Positions 33,749 through 42,786 of a DNA stretch of 64,000 nt are shown here, piece by piece. Each line of letters begins with the position of its first letter. Within the stretch, counting starts at the first letter, position 1. A model generated the notes under the pieces. It worked only from the letters and a program-made list of their open reading frames with translations. It made no database searches and was not told the DNA's origin. The DNA comes from CAYQLY01 sp964418605 (GTDB lineage: Bacteria; Bacteroidota; Bacteroidia; Cytophagales; Cyclobacteriaceae). Location: assembly GCA_964418605.1 (NCBI GenBank), contig CAYQLY010000010.1, positions 30,641-94,640 of the forward strand. The letters are read 5' to 3'. The translations under genes were made by a program, and so were the position numbers.

Positions 33749-36722
33749 GACCTGTTGTTTTATACATCAACTCGTAGTTTAGAATAGATTGATAAATCAC
33801 ATCATGAATACGAGTACGAATATTTGCTTTTGTAATCGTATAGTTAGTAGCATCAGGATAAACACGGTTAGATAAAAACACATAAACCAATTCTTTTTCC
33901 GGATCTACCCACACACACGTTCCTGTAAATCCTGTATGGCCATATGTCAATGGCGACGCTAATGTGGATGTAGGCCCATCTGACTGAAGAGAAGGCTTGT
34001 CCCAACCAAGACCTCTTCTGTTTGTATCCGTTTGCTTAGACGTAAAAGTTGATAAGGTAGATGGTTTTTTAAAATATAGCTCTCCACCATAGCTTCCATT
34101 TTGCAAATTCATCTGAAACAATGTAGCCAAATCATAAGCATTACTAAACAACCCAGCATGCCCAGCTATTCCTCCATTAAGTGCAGCACCTTGATCATGA
34201 ACAGTGCCCTGCAAAATAATATTTCGAAACCGAGTATCATTTTCTGTTGGCGCCATACATTGATCGGGAAACTTACAAAGCGGTTGATAGGTCAACGTGC
34301 TTAACCCAAGGGGATCATAAAAATTTTGTTTAAGAAAAATGTCCATAGGCTGATTAACCAATTGCTCTACAATTCGTTTTAAAATATAAAATCCTGCATC
34401 GCTATATTTATAATCATATTTACCTTCTTTGTTTTTTGGAAGAAGATCAGACTGAATAGTCCACTTCCAAATAGAATCTTCGATGGATTTTATAGCATAT
34501 ATACCATACGCTACTTCTACACTAAAATTTTCATCTGAGGTTCGTTTATAATAATTTTGATCAAGTTTTTTATCACCATTTAAGGTTTTACTCCAAAAAG
34601 GTATAAAAGAAACTAGTCCAGCCTGATGAAGTAATATCTCTCGAATAGTCATATCTTTTTTATTGCTATCTTTCAACTCAGGCAAATAAAAAGAAGCTTT
34701 CTGATCTAAATCAAGCAAACCACGTTCCTGTAAGAACATAACTGCTTGCAACGTAGCAGCAACTTTAGTAATGGACGCTATATCATAAAGTGTAGATGGA
34801 GCTACGTGATGTACTGTATCATACGTAAGATATCCATAAACTTTATCAAATACAACTTTACCATGGCGTGCAACGAGTACCTGACATCCAGGAAATGCCT
34901 TAGATTGTATTCCTTCTTTTACAATGCTATCAATAGCTTGAAGACTATGGGAATCCATACCTACATGTTCAGGCCAAGCATATTGTAATCGATTTAAATA
35001 TGAAATTTTATTTCCAGCTCCTTGCTGTATAACAGAGCTCGCTGAAACGGGGAGCTTACTTTTTAAACCGATAGCCCCAAAAAGAATTTGTGGTACTATT
35101 TTATGAACGATAGATTGATCTTCATAAGCAGAAATCAGATAATCTACATCTTGAAAATAACGAAGAGCATAAGGGTTGCCAAAGAGAACAACAACAACAT
35201 TAGTCTTGCTACGAAGCTGGTCAATAAATTGTTTAGATGAATAGCTGATATTAAATCCATTGGCAGATGCATTAGATAACCCATGAAGACTCACAACAAC
35301 AACCTTATAGTTTTGTACTTTTTTCAAAATATCTTGATAGATAGAATCTGATGCATATTTATCCTTAATGGCATAGTGAATGAATGGTGCATAGCATGAA
35401 AGCTGTTGTTGAAATGGCGTAGGATCATCTATGCCGATAGTTACAGAAGCAAACTGTAATGTATCCAATAGGCGAAAGGGAATGAGGTTATTTTTATTTT
35501 TAACAACTGTTATAGTTTGTTGATATATACTCTGACGGATAGCATGGCTTGCAGGATGATTTAAATCCTCATACAAATGGGCAAGATCAATTGGCTTATA
35601 CGCGTGCAAACCTGCATCATATTTAGCATGAAGTATTTTCTTTACCTTATAATCAATTATATCTAGGCTTAGCTTTTTATTTTTAATAGCTTCTTTTATT
35701 TTTTCAATAACACGAGGTATATCTTGTGGATAAAGCAGGATATCATTCCCAGCCAACAATGCTTTTACTTCTATCTCACCCGGAGAAAAAAAATTAGACA
35801 CTCCTTTCATATTAAGTGCATCACTAAATATAAGCCCTTTAAAATGCAGACCATTTATTAATACATTGGTGATGACATTTTTAGATAAACTACTTGGAAG
35901 ACTAGCTGTCGTATCATAAGCAGGAACATGAATATGTGCAACCATGATACTTTGAATGCTATCTTTAATCAACTCATTAAATGGATAAAGTTCAACCTGT
36001 TTTAATCGACTACTCGAATGGGTAATAACAGGCATTGTTACGTGCGAATCACTATTTGTATCTCCATGGCCTGGAAAATGTTTAGCACAGGCTATCACAC
36101 CTTGATCTTGCATGCCCTTCATAAATGCTATGCCTTTTTCAGCAACGTTGTACTTATTTTCACCGAACGATCGATATCCAATAACTGGATTCTCAGGATT
36201 AGTATTAATATCTACTACAGGTGCAAAATTGATATGAATACCCAAACGCTTACACTGTTTAGCTATCTCTACACCCATGTGATAGATATAATCATTATCT
36301 TCAATAGCGCCCAATGTCATCTGCCGGGGAAAGTGAATCGTGCTATCCAAACGCATACCCAATCCCCACTCTGCATCTATGGCAATAAATAAAGGAAGCT
36401 TAGATTTAGATTGATACCGATTAGTGAGTATAGCCTGACGTACTGGACCACCTTGAAAAAAAATCAATCCACCTATTTTATAAGATGTAATAAGTTGTTC
36501 AATATATTTATAATGTGACTCATCACGATTGGAGTAAGCGGCTACCATAATAAGCTGACCTATCTTTTCTTCAAATGTGAGCGCATGAAATACACTATCT
36601 ACCCATCGCTGCTTTTTAGTATACCTCTGTTTGGAAAAGCCTGTGCTACTCAAAAGCAAGCTCATTCCCAAAAAGACAATGAGCACAGGTATACATGGCG
36701 CTATTTTTTTAAATATAGTCAT
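33735..36722 (-). CDS. GH3 beta-N-acetylhexosaminidase fused to a beta-lactamase-type serine hydrolase
   Basis: About 995 aa from ATG 36722. That start gives a signal-like N-terminus (MTIFKKIAPCIPVLIVFLGM); a longer frame to 36803 would bury it. Residues up to about 390 are a GH3 barrel of the NagZ type (KHFPGHGDTNSDSHVTMP, FSDALNMKGV), followed by a GH3 C-terminal sandwich. From about 610 there is a class C beta-lactamase/DD-peptidase-like domain with SITK (S-x-x-K), YSD as Y-x-N equivalent, and YGHTGFTG. Probably exported and acting on peptidoglycan or chitin-like sugars. The fusion is in frame. Confidence 0.88.
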   Translation of the reverse strand: MTIFKKIAPCIPVLIVFLGMSLLLSSTGFSKQRYTKKQRWVDSVFHALTFEEKIGQLIMVAAYSNRDESHYKYIEQLITSYKIGGLIFFQGGPVRQAILTNRYQSKSKLPLFIAIDAEWGLGMRLDSTIHFPRQMTLGAIEDNDYIYHMGVEIAKQCKRLGIHINFAPVVDINTNPENPVIGYRSFGENKYNVAEKGIAFMKGMQDQGVIACAKHFPGHGDTNSDSHVTMPVITHSSSRLKQVELYPFNELIKDSIQSIMVAHIHVPAYDTTASLPSSLSKNVITNVLINGLHFKGLIFSDALNMKGVSNFFSPGEIEVKALLAGNDILLYPQDIPRVIEKIKEAIKNKKLSLDIIDYKVKKILHAKYDAGLHAYKPIDLAHLYEDLNHPASHAIRQSIYQQTITVVKNKNNLIPFRLLDTLQFASVTIGIDDPTPFQQQLSCYAPFIHYAIKDKYASDSIYQDILKKVQNYKVVVVSLHGLSNASANGFNISYSSKQFIDQLRSKTNVVVVLFGNPYALRYFQDVDYLISAYEDQSIVHKIVPQILFGAIGLKSKLPVSASSVIQQGAGNKISYLNRLQYAWPEHVGMDSHSLQAIDSIVKEGIQSKAFPGCQVLVARHGKVVFDKVYGYLTYDTVHHVAPSTLYDIASITKVAATLQAVMFLQERGLLDLDQKASFYLPELKDSNKKDMTIREILLHQAGLVSFIPFWSKTLNGDKKLDQNYYKRTSDENFSVEVAYGIYAIKSIEDSIWKWTIQSDLLPKNKEGKYDYKYSDAGFYILKRIVEQLVNQPMDIFLKQNFYDPLGLSTLTYQPLCKFPDQCMAPTENDTRFRNIILQGTVHDQGAALNGGIAGHAGLFSNAYDLATLFQMNLQNGSYGGELYFKKPSTLSTFTSKQTDTNRRGLGWDKPSLQSDGPTSTLASPLTYGHTGFTGTCVWVDPEKELVYVFLSNRVYPDATNYTITKANIRTRIHDVIYQSILNYELMYKTTGLMLH

Positions 36723-36878
36723 ACAAAAAGTCCACCAATATACTTGTTTTAGATTTAATTTGTGAATAAGAAAAACCATATTCTCCCTAAAAAAGGGAAG
36801 CATTATAAACCTAGCAAATTAAAAAAATTTAATGCCAGACTAAGCATTTAAATAAACTTGCAACATCTATTTTTTGAT

Positions 36879-37745
36879 ATGACAAGCCCGCACATGGAAC
36901 TGAAAAAAATATATTACTCTTTTCTTACAAAAATTGATTCGATTGATTCTATTCAAGAACGAGAGAGTATCACATTCCTAGTGTTAGAAAAAATTTTTAA
37001 AATAAAAAAAATAGACCTCTACTCAAACATCCTCATTCATTTGGATTTAGAAAAAGAAAAAACACTAAACACAATAGCCCAGCGCATCAATCAACATGAG
37101 CCCATTCAATATATTCTTGGCGAAACTATGTTTTACGATTGCGTTATTCAAGTTACACCAGCCGTACTTATTCCCAGACCAGAAACAGAAGAAATAGTAG
37201 ACAAGATTATAAAAGACCATAAACATCAATCTGATTTAACCATCATGGATATCGGCACAGGCTCAGGATGTATTGCCATTGCACTGGCTAAAAAATTACA
37301 TCCCCATAAAATATATGGAATTGATATATCAACAGAAGCATTAAAACTCGCTCGTAATAATGCCGCAGCAAACAATGTTAATATTGATTTTCAACACAGA
37401 GACATATTACAAGTACCTCTATGGAAGGAACAAAATATAGATATCATTGTGAGTAATCCTCCATACGTTCGTGAGTCTGAAAAAAAATATATGCAAAAAA
37501 ATGTATTAAATTATGAACCTTCTTTAGCTCTTTTTGTACCCAATCAAGACCCTTTACTGTTCTATGAAAAGATCGCTGATATAGCTATGTATACGCTTCA
37601 TCCCAAAGGCGCATTATATATAGAAATAAATGAAGCATTAGGAGAAGAAACAAAAGGATTACTGAAAAATAAATCATTTGCTAAAATAGATTTATTTAAA
37701 GACCTCAATGGAAAGGAACGATTTATTCGCGCTACGATGACCTAA
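36879..37745 (+). CDS. prmC: peptide chain release factor N5-glutamine methyltransferase
   Basis: Methylates the GGQ Gln of release factors. About 288 aa: N-terminal helical domain, QYILGETMFY, RPETEEIVD, SAM motif IMDIGTGSGCIAIALA, and the catalytic NPPYV. An open frame continues to a TTG at 36858; ATG codons at 36879 (MTSPHM) and 36894 (MELKKIYYSF) are better starts, and the latter matches the usual N-terminus of the family. Divergent from the GH3 gene. Confidence 0.92.
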   Translation: MTSPHMELKKIYYSFLTKIDSIDSIQERESITFLVLEKIFKIKKIDLYSNILIHLDLEKEKTLNTIAQRINQHEPIQYILGETMFYDCVIQVTPAVLIPRPETEEIVDKIIKDHKHQSDLTIMDIGTGSGCIAIALAKKLHPHKIYGIDISTEALKLARNNAAANNVNIDFQHRDILQVPLWKEQNIDIIVSNPPYVRESEKKYMQKNVLNYEPSLALFVPNQDPLLFYEKIADIAMYTLHPKGALYIEINEALGEETKGLLKNKSFAKIDLFKDLNGKERFIRATMT

Positions 37746-39088
37746 TTCTTAGGAGGTTTAAGCTCAGAAGCCGAAATAGTTTTATCCCATTTCAACACAC
37801 CCCACTTATCATAAATAGAAAATTTAATTTTACGATCTTTCAAAGACCCCGTCACTTCGGCTACTGCAAAATTATACTCATTAACTAAAGTACCAGGCAC
37901 TTGCAGCGTATTCCCCTCTTGTTTAGGCTGATGTGTGCCTGAGGTAAATGGTGAAATCGTAAAGTCATACAACGTATAAAAATCCTGTTGCTGAAGAGCT
38001 GATAATTCCGTATGATGCCTATCACCAGATAAAAATATAATACCTGGTATTTTTGCTTCCTTAATCATGGAAAGAAGTTTCTGGTGTTCATCAACATAAT
38101 TTATATAGTTCTGCTGGATAGGCGCAGTGCTTAATACCTGCCCGCCAATAGCTATAATTTTAAATATAGCCGGACTGGATGATAAAGCCTCTATAAGCCA
38201 CTCCAATTGAGCATCACCGAGGAATTTTTTTTCTGAAAAAGGATTATGATCGGCTGTTCTAAAATAGCGATCATCTAATAAAAAAAATTGGACATCATTC
38301 CAATAAAACGTACTTGTAATTCCTCCATGACCTGTTAGATTAGTATTAGGATTACACCAAAATAAATTGAAAGCCTCTTCGGTTATTTTTTTATTCCAAA
38401 ATCCTCGATCACTATTATCTGGCCCATACTCATGATCATCCCACATCGCATAATGATGAACAGATCCTAATAAGGGTTGTAAATCAGGCGTGGAACGTGT
38501 ATGTGTATAGCGATAAAAAATACCCGTTTTGGTATTCCAATCTGCCTCGCGCAAATACACATTATCCCCTAACCACACCATCAGGTCAGGTTTCTTTTGA
38601 TGAATGCTTTTAAATATCTGATATGCTGTATCACCATATGGTTTTCCAGGCCGATCAAAAGGCTTATCATGAATGTAAGCACAACTTCCCATAGCAAATG
38701 AAAAGGCGGGCGGATCTTTTCGCCACACCCATAATTCTTGTGTTTGAAATTCTAATGCATACGGACGTGATACTTTTTTCCCATTGATGAAAAGCTCGTA
38801 CTGGTATTTTTTGCCCGGCTGTACTTGATCTGCTAGAAGATGAACTGCATAGGCTTTATCTTTTGTGGTTATTAGTTCTTCTGTATTTAATTTTTGAGAA
38901 GGATGAGCTTGATCCCAATACACTAACTTCACTCTGGCAGAAGACTTAGTTTGCACCCACAACATCACTTCTTTCATATCGGCATAGCCAACCATTGGAC
39001 CAGACTGAAGGAGCTCCGACTGTGCTTGCGATGAGCAAACAACCAAGCAAGTAATCATTGATAAAGCTAGAGATTGTACAATTTTCAT
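37742..39088 (-). CDS. PhoD-like alkaline phosphatase/phosphodiesterase
   Basis: 448 aa from ATG 39088, chosen because it starts the signal peptide MKIVQSLALSMITCLVVCSSQAQ; the frame runs further to a TTG. PhoD-family metal-binding blocks: FAMGSCAYIHD, LMVWLGDNVYLRE, MWDDHEYGPDNSDRGF and FLSGDRHHTEL. Exported metallophosphoesterase; the substrate (phosphodiester or teichoic-like) is unknown. Its stop overlaps that of prmC by 4 nt. Confidence 0.88.
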   Translation of the reverse strand: MKIVQSLALSMITCLVVCSSQAQSELLQSGPMVGYADMKEVMLWVQTKSSARVKLVYWDQAHPSQKLNTEELITTKDKAYAVHLLADQVQPGKKYQYELFINGKKVSRPYALEFQTQELWVWRKDPPAFSFAMGSCAYIHDKPFDRPGKPYGDTAYQIFKSIHQKKPDLMVWLGDNVYLREADWNTKTGIFYRYTHTRSTPDLQPLLGSVHHYAMWDDHEYGPDNSDRGFWNKKITEEAFNLFWCNPNTNLTGHGGITSTFYWNDVQFFLLDDRYFRTADHNPFSEKKFLGDAQLEWLIEALSSSPAIFKIIAIGGQVLSTAPIQQNYINYVDEHQKLLSMIKEAKIPGIIFLSGDRHHTELSALQQQDFYTLYDFTISPFTSGTHQPKQEGNTLQVPGTLVNEYNFAVAEVTGSLKDRKIKFSIYDKWGVLKWDKTISASELKPPKN

Positions 39089-39168
39089 ACCACGAGGAAT
39101 AAGTGGCAAAGTTAGAAAAATAGAACCTAGATTTCTAACACTACCAAGGCTAAAAAAACATTAGCGAC

Positions 39169-39200
39169 TTGTTTTGTATTGTAAATTTCTGTTATACTTG
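39169..39200 (+). promoter_or_regulatory. candidate promoter of the second singleton precursor
   Basis: TTG 39169-39171, 21-nt spacer, TATACTTG 39193-39200, one mismatch to TAnnTTTG. The ATG follows 29 nt later. Confidence 0.45.
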
Positions 39201-39229
39201 CACCATTATTAACCAAACTAACTAATTAT

Positions 39230-39409
39230 ATGATTAAAAAAACTAAAAAACTATCCTTGAACAAGGAAACTGTTCAATTAATGGATTCACAAATTAAAGG
39301 CGGTAGCCCAGCATCATACACGAACATAAAAGGCCCCTGTTGCTGTGGAAGCTATGCATATTCTTTTTGCGACAAATGCTATCCCGGAGAACCTGTAGTT
39401 GAAGATTAA
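39230..39409 (+). CDS. RiPP precursor peptide, class I lanthipeptide-like, singleton
   Basis: 59 aa, ATG 39230 to TAA 39407-39409. Leader MIKKTKKLSLNKETVQLMDS and site IKGG (residues 22-25). The 34-aa core SPASYTNIKGPCCCGSYAYS continues FCDKC and an acidic tail EPVVED, with five Cys (37, 38, 39, 47, 50). The leader clearly belongs to the same family as the tandem cluster; the core is unrelated to the others. Own promoter candidate and own terminator; no modification enzyme beside it. Confidence 0.82.
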   Translation: MIKKTKKLSLNKETVQLMDSQIKGGSPASYTNIKGPCCCGSYAYSFCDKCYPGEPVVED

Positions 39410-39427
39410 CAGCCAACATAGTACTTT

Positions 39428-39458
39428 AAAAAGCACGACATAAAATCGTGCTTTTTTT
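39428..39458 (+). terminator. terminator after the singleton precursor
   Basis: AAAAAGCACGA / TCGTGCTTTTTTT stem with a 7-nt loop and T run on the plus strand. The A run on the other side lets it serve the convergent transporter gene too. Confidence 0.85.
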
Positions 39459-39464
39459 ATAAAT

Positions 39465-40520
39465 TTAACGAGGCTTAGATTTTCCCAGCAAAGCCCCTAT
39501 CGGCTTTAAAGGATCCACCGCATCACAAATAATTTTAAACATCGCTACCAACGGAATAGCCAACACCATACCGGAAATACCCCAAATGGCATGCCATATA
39601 ATCAATCCAAGCACAGCAGAAAAAGGATTCAAGTTTACCTTTGATCCAACAATCTTAGGCGTAATCACATTGGCTTCTAATAAATGAACGCCTAAAAAAA
39701 TCAGCCCTGCGCCAATCGATGGCCATATCGATTCTTTAGTAATCAATGTAAACAACATCGTAACCAACGCACCAATAAGGATGCCGATATAGGGAATAAG
39801 ATTAAGTATCGATGCTAATACACCAAAAAATATAGCGTATTCTACACCCAGAATAAGCAATCCTAAACTATTAAGCACGCCTACAATCACCACAACAATC
39901 AAAACACCCGTCACATAACTCCGCACCATCAATTGTATCTTTGTTAATATACCTTCAACCAACTCCCTTCTTTTATACTGGAATATATCTAATATAAACT
40001 GCTTACACTCTCTACGGTAATACAACGTAAAAAAAAGATAAATAGAAAATAAAAAAAATGAAATAAACGATGAGCTGATACTTGTCACAACATAGGAAAC
40101 AATCGTACCACTTTGATCTAAAAGCTTCACCACCGAATCGTTAAGGTAGTTCATTAACTTATCATTAGTCACATGAAGCTTAGTTTCTAAAAAATGCATC
40201 ATATTCCCAGAAACCAGGTTAATCTTATCTTGCAACACAGGCAAACTATCTGAAAACGTAGAAAATTGAGACGAGATAAAAAATAATACCGCTCCAATGA
40301 TACTAGAAGGTATCAACACACAGAAAAGAGCTGACAACGTGCGCGATAATTTCCATCTTTCAAAACGTGTACATAAAGGATGTAAAAGAAGTGCAAAAAA
40401 TACAGCATATAGTAACGGCCGCAAAATAGCACCCGCTTCAACCAAAAACAAAATAAACAAACTGATGCCCAACAAAACGACAACCAGTTGTACATAAAAA
40501 GGTAATTTTAGTTCATTCAT
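39465..40520 (-). CDS. AI-2E family transporter (PerM-like)
   Basis: 351-aa inner membrane protein with about eight helices: paired N-terminal hydrophobic segments (residues 8-60), a soluble segment around 85-145, then helices with LGVEYAIFFGVLASILNLIPYIGILIGALV, the AI-2E/PerM hallmark. The C-terminus has GSKVNLNPFSAVLGLIIWHAIWG. Members export varied small molecules or act as Na+/H+ antiporters; substrate not predictable. 23 nt after the DAACS transporter gene. Confidence 0.88.
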   Translation of the reverse strand: MNELKLPFYVQLVVVLLGISLFILFLVEAGAILRPLLYAVFFALLLHPLCTRFERWKLSRTLSALFCVLIPSSIIGAVLFFISSQFSTFSDSLPVLQDKINLVSGNMMHFLETKLHVTNDKLMNYLNDSVVKLLDQSGTIVSYVVTSISSSFISFFLFSIYLFFTLYYRRECKQFILDIFQYKRRELVEGILTKIQLMVRSYVTGVLIVVVIVGVLNSLGLLILGVEYAIFFGVLASILNLIPYIGILIGALVTMLFTLITKESIWPSIGAGLIFLGVHLLEANVITPKIVGSKVNLNPFSAVLGLIIWHAIWGISGMVLAIPLVAMFKIICDAVDPLKPIGALLGKSKPR

Positions 40521-40543
40521 AAAATATAGACGTATATAAAAAA

Positions 40544-41740
40544 TTACGATTTAAATTCTCCCTCCCACTTGGCAATCACCACCGAAGCTAAACAATTACC
40601 CATGACATTAACAGCTGTTCTTCCCATATCCATCAAGGCATCAATCCCCATAATAATAAAAATAGGTTCAGCCGGTAAATGAAAGGATGCTGCTGTTGCT
40701 GATAGAATTACCAACGAAGCCCGTGGAACACCAGCTACCCCTTTGCTTGTCAACATCAACGTGATTACCATTAGAATTTGCTGACCAAGACTCATCTCAA
40801 CACCCGCTGCTTGTGCTACAAAAACAGAAGCTAATGATAAATACAGCGTTGTTCCATCCAGATTAAAACTATATCCAGTAGGAAGCACAAAAGCAACAAT
40901 TTTACGTGGAACACCCATCGATTGCATGGCTTCCATGGCACGAGGTAGTGCAGACTCTGAACTAGCAGTAGCAAAGGCAATAGATACAGGTTCCGATACA
41001 GCCTTTAAAAATGTTTTGATCGGCAAACGAATAATCCACATAATAGGCAAAAATACAACCAGTATGAAAACAATCAACGCCCCATATAACGTCCCCAGCA
41101 ATCCTATTAAATTAACAAAAACACCTACCCCATTCTTAGCCACCGTATAGGCGATAGCTCCGCCAACTGCAACAGGTGCAAAATACATTACCACATCTGT
41201 AAATTTAAACATCACTTCTGATAAACTCTCTGAAAAAGACAGCATTGGTGTTTTATATTGTTCTTTCACCATAGCCAATCCAATCGCAAACAAGATACTG
41301 AATACCACAATCTGAAGAATTTGACCATCGGCGATAGACTTGGCTATATTCTCAGGAAAGATATGAAGAACAATATCCTCCCAATTTTGTTCAACAGGTT
41401 TTACTATTTCTCCAGATACTGAAGAAGACAAATCAATACCTATACCTACTTTTGTAATATTAATAGCAAGCAATCCAATAACCAATGCCAGTGTAGTTAC
41501 AATTTCAAAATAAACTAAAGACTTCCACCCCATTCGTCCCACTTGCTTCAAGTCTGCATGGCCTGCTATACCTACCACCAACGTAGAAAATAAAAGAGGG
41601 GCAATAATAGTTTTAATCAACTTAAGAAAAATCTGGCTTACTATTTTTAAATGAATAGCAACAGAAGGAAAAAAATAACCTAGTAGCGCTCCAACGACCA
41701 TTGCTACCATAATCCATATGGTAATACTTCTTTTTTTCAT
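40544..41740 (-). CDS. dicarboxylate/amino acid:cation symporter (DAACS, GltP-like)
   Basis: 398 aa. Takes up glutamate, aspartate or C4-dicarboxylates with Na+ or H+. The family segments are present: SSESALPRAMEAM (serine-rich re-entrant loop), VLPTGYSFNLDGTTLYL and GVAGVPRASLVIL (second loop), then MDALMDMGRTAVNVMGN with the substrate-binding Arg/Asn region. First gene of a two-gene unit with the AI-2E transporter. Confidence 0.9.
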   Translation of the reverse strand: MKKRSITIWIMVAMVVGALLGYFFPSVAIHLKIVSQIFLKLIKTIIAPLLFSTLVVGIAGHADLKQVGRMGWKSLVYFEIVTTLALVIGLLAINITKVGIGIDLSSSVSGEIVKPVEQNWEDIVLHIFPENIAKSIADGQILQIVVFSILFAIGLAMVKEQYKTPMLSFSESLSEVMFKFTDVVMYFAPVAVGGAIAYTVAKNGVGVFVNLIGLLGTLYGALIVFILVVFLPIMWIIRLPIKTFLKAVSEPVSIAFATASSESALPRAMEAMQSMGVPRKIVAFVLPTGYSFNLDGTTLYLSLASVFVAQAAGVEMSLGQQILMVITLMLTSKGVAGVPRASLVILSATAASFHLPAEPIFIIMGIDALMDMGRTAVNVMGNCLASVVIAKWEGEFKS

Positions 41741-41888
41741 ATTGATACTTAATGCTAAATCTAATTAAAGATAGAGTTTTTATTCAAAAAATAAAAAATA
41801 TTAGAGAAGCGGCAATTAAAATTCTTAAATAAAATTTAGGAGCGTTAAAACGATAATACAAACCTTACTTCCCAAACCCTATATTATC

Positions 41889-41916
41889 AAAAAAGCCACC
41901 TGATGGTGGCTTTTTT
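41889..41916. terminator. terminator after tRNA-Lys
   Basis: AAAAAAGCCACC, TGAT, GGTGGCTTTTTT: a perfect 12-bp stem with A/T runs on both sides. Directly 3' of tRNA-Lys on the minus strand. Confidence 0.9.
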
Positions 41917-41917
41917 G

Positions 41918-41990
41918 TGATCCCGCTGGGATTCGAACCCAGGACCCCTACATTAAAAGTGTAATGCTCTACCGGCTGAGCTACGGAATC
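41918..41990 (-). tRNA. tRNA-Lys (TTT)
   Basis: 73-nt cloverleaf on the minus strand. Acceptor GATTCCG pairs with CGGGATC (one G-U), discriminator A; D arm TAGCTCAGCCGGTAGAG, anticodon loop CTTTTAA giving TTT, T arm CTGGGTTCGAATCCCAG. CCA not encoded. Confidence 0.95.
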
Positions 41991-42014
41991 AGTTTTTTCT
42001 TAATTTTGGAGTTG

Positions 42015-42045
42015 CAAAGGTACAAATCTAATAAGTGAAATGCAA
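42015..42045 (-). promoter_or_regulatory. promoter of tRNA-Lys
   Basis: Minus strand: TTG (42045-42043), 20-nt spacer, TACCTTTG (42022-42015). Both boxes match the Bacteroidota consensus exactly, with the tRNA 5' end 24 nt downstream. It overlaps the start codon of the divergent gene at 42040. Confidence 0.72.
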
Positions 42046-42786
42046 GATTTAAACGGTTTTTTTCTATTAACTAAAAGATTCCTTATAGGAGTTATTTTAG
42101 TAGTTGGAAACAGAGCTTATGGACACCCCTTATCTGCTTTAGCACAACAAGCAGATAGCTTATTTCATAAAAATCAATTTAACAAAGCATTAGAACTCTA
42201 TGAAAATCTTTTTTTTGCTCAATCCAGCTATCCTCTTGATGCATTACCTAAAATGAGTTTTATGTATGGGAAAAAAGGAGACTTGGCCAAGAGCTTGTAT
42301 TTTCTTTCTATTTACTATAAACAAACCAACGATGATCGTGTAAAAAAAATCATCAAACATAAAGCCGAAGAATATGAACTGAATGGATATAACTCTGATG
42401 AGCTCAACGGATTGCTCCGATGGGGCGCAGAAATTAAATTTGGATTGCGTATTTTAGGTTTAGCTCTAACCTGTTTTATCTTCAGCTTATTACTCTATCA
42501 AAAATTCAAATTCAAAAAACTACGCTGGAAAAACTATTACATCGCAGGCATACTTTCAGCTATTTTAGTAATAGTAGTTAACGAATATGAATTACCATCT
42601 GAAGCCATCGTAATAGATAAACTAACACCATTGATGAGTGATCCTGCTTCCAGTTCAGAATTAGTTGGTCATGCTAAACAAGGAGATAAATTATACCTCT
42701 ACGCTGATCAAGACATATGGTATAAATTGTATTGGAATAATCAAAAAATGTATGTTCGGCAATCAGCAATATGGAAGTTGCCTTAA
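42040..42786 (+). CDS. BatE-like membrane protein with TPR and SH3-like domain
   Basis: 248 aa: a first hydrophobic segment (residues 12-27), a TPR-like segment (ADSLFHKNQFNKALELYENLF), two helices (about 135-150 and 168-180) and a C-terminal bacterial SH3-like region (LVGHAKQGDKLYLYADQDIWYKLYWNNQKMYVRQSAIWKL, in pieces). This layout resembles BatE of the Bacteroidota aerotolerance cluster, but batA-D are absent here. Confidence 0.65.
   Translation: MQDLNGFFLLTKRFLIGVILVVGNRAYGHPLSALAQQADSLFHKNQFNKALELYENLFFAQSSYPLDALPKMSFMYGKKGDLAKSLYFLSIYYKQTNDDRVKKIIKHKAEEYELNGYNSDELNGLLRWGAEIKFGLRILGLALTCFIFSLLLYQKFKFKKLRWKNYYIAGILSAILVIVVNEYELPSEAIVIDKLTPLMSDPASSSELVGHAKQGDKLYLYADQDIWYKLYWNNQKMYVRQSAIWKLP

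Larger units (their letters stand above)
41741..42039. other. 299-bp gap between transporter genes and the BatE-like gene
   Basis: Holds a terminator, tRNA-Lys and its promoter. The part 41741-41885 is AT-rich and shows no coding frame or clear structure; it presumably contains the promoter for the minus-strand symporter. Confidence 0.6.

Noticed and set aside
36018..36392. 124-codon plus-strand ORF inside the GH3 gene
   Set aside because: Antisense to a clearly conserved catalytic domain; composition is that of a reverse-complement shadow.
36723..36803. Longer N-terminus for the GH3 fusion gene
   Set aside because: The internal ATG at 36722 directly starts the signal-like segment; the extra 27 residues have no support.
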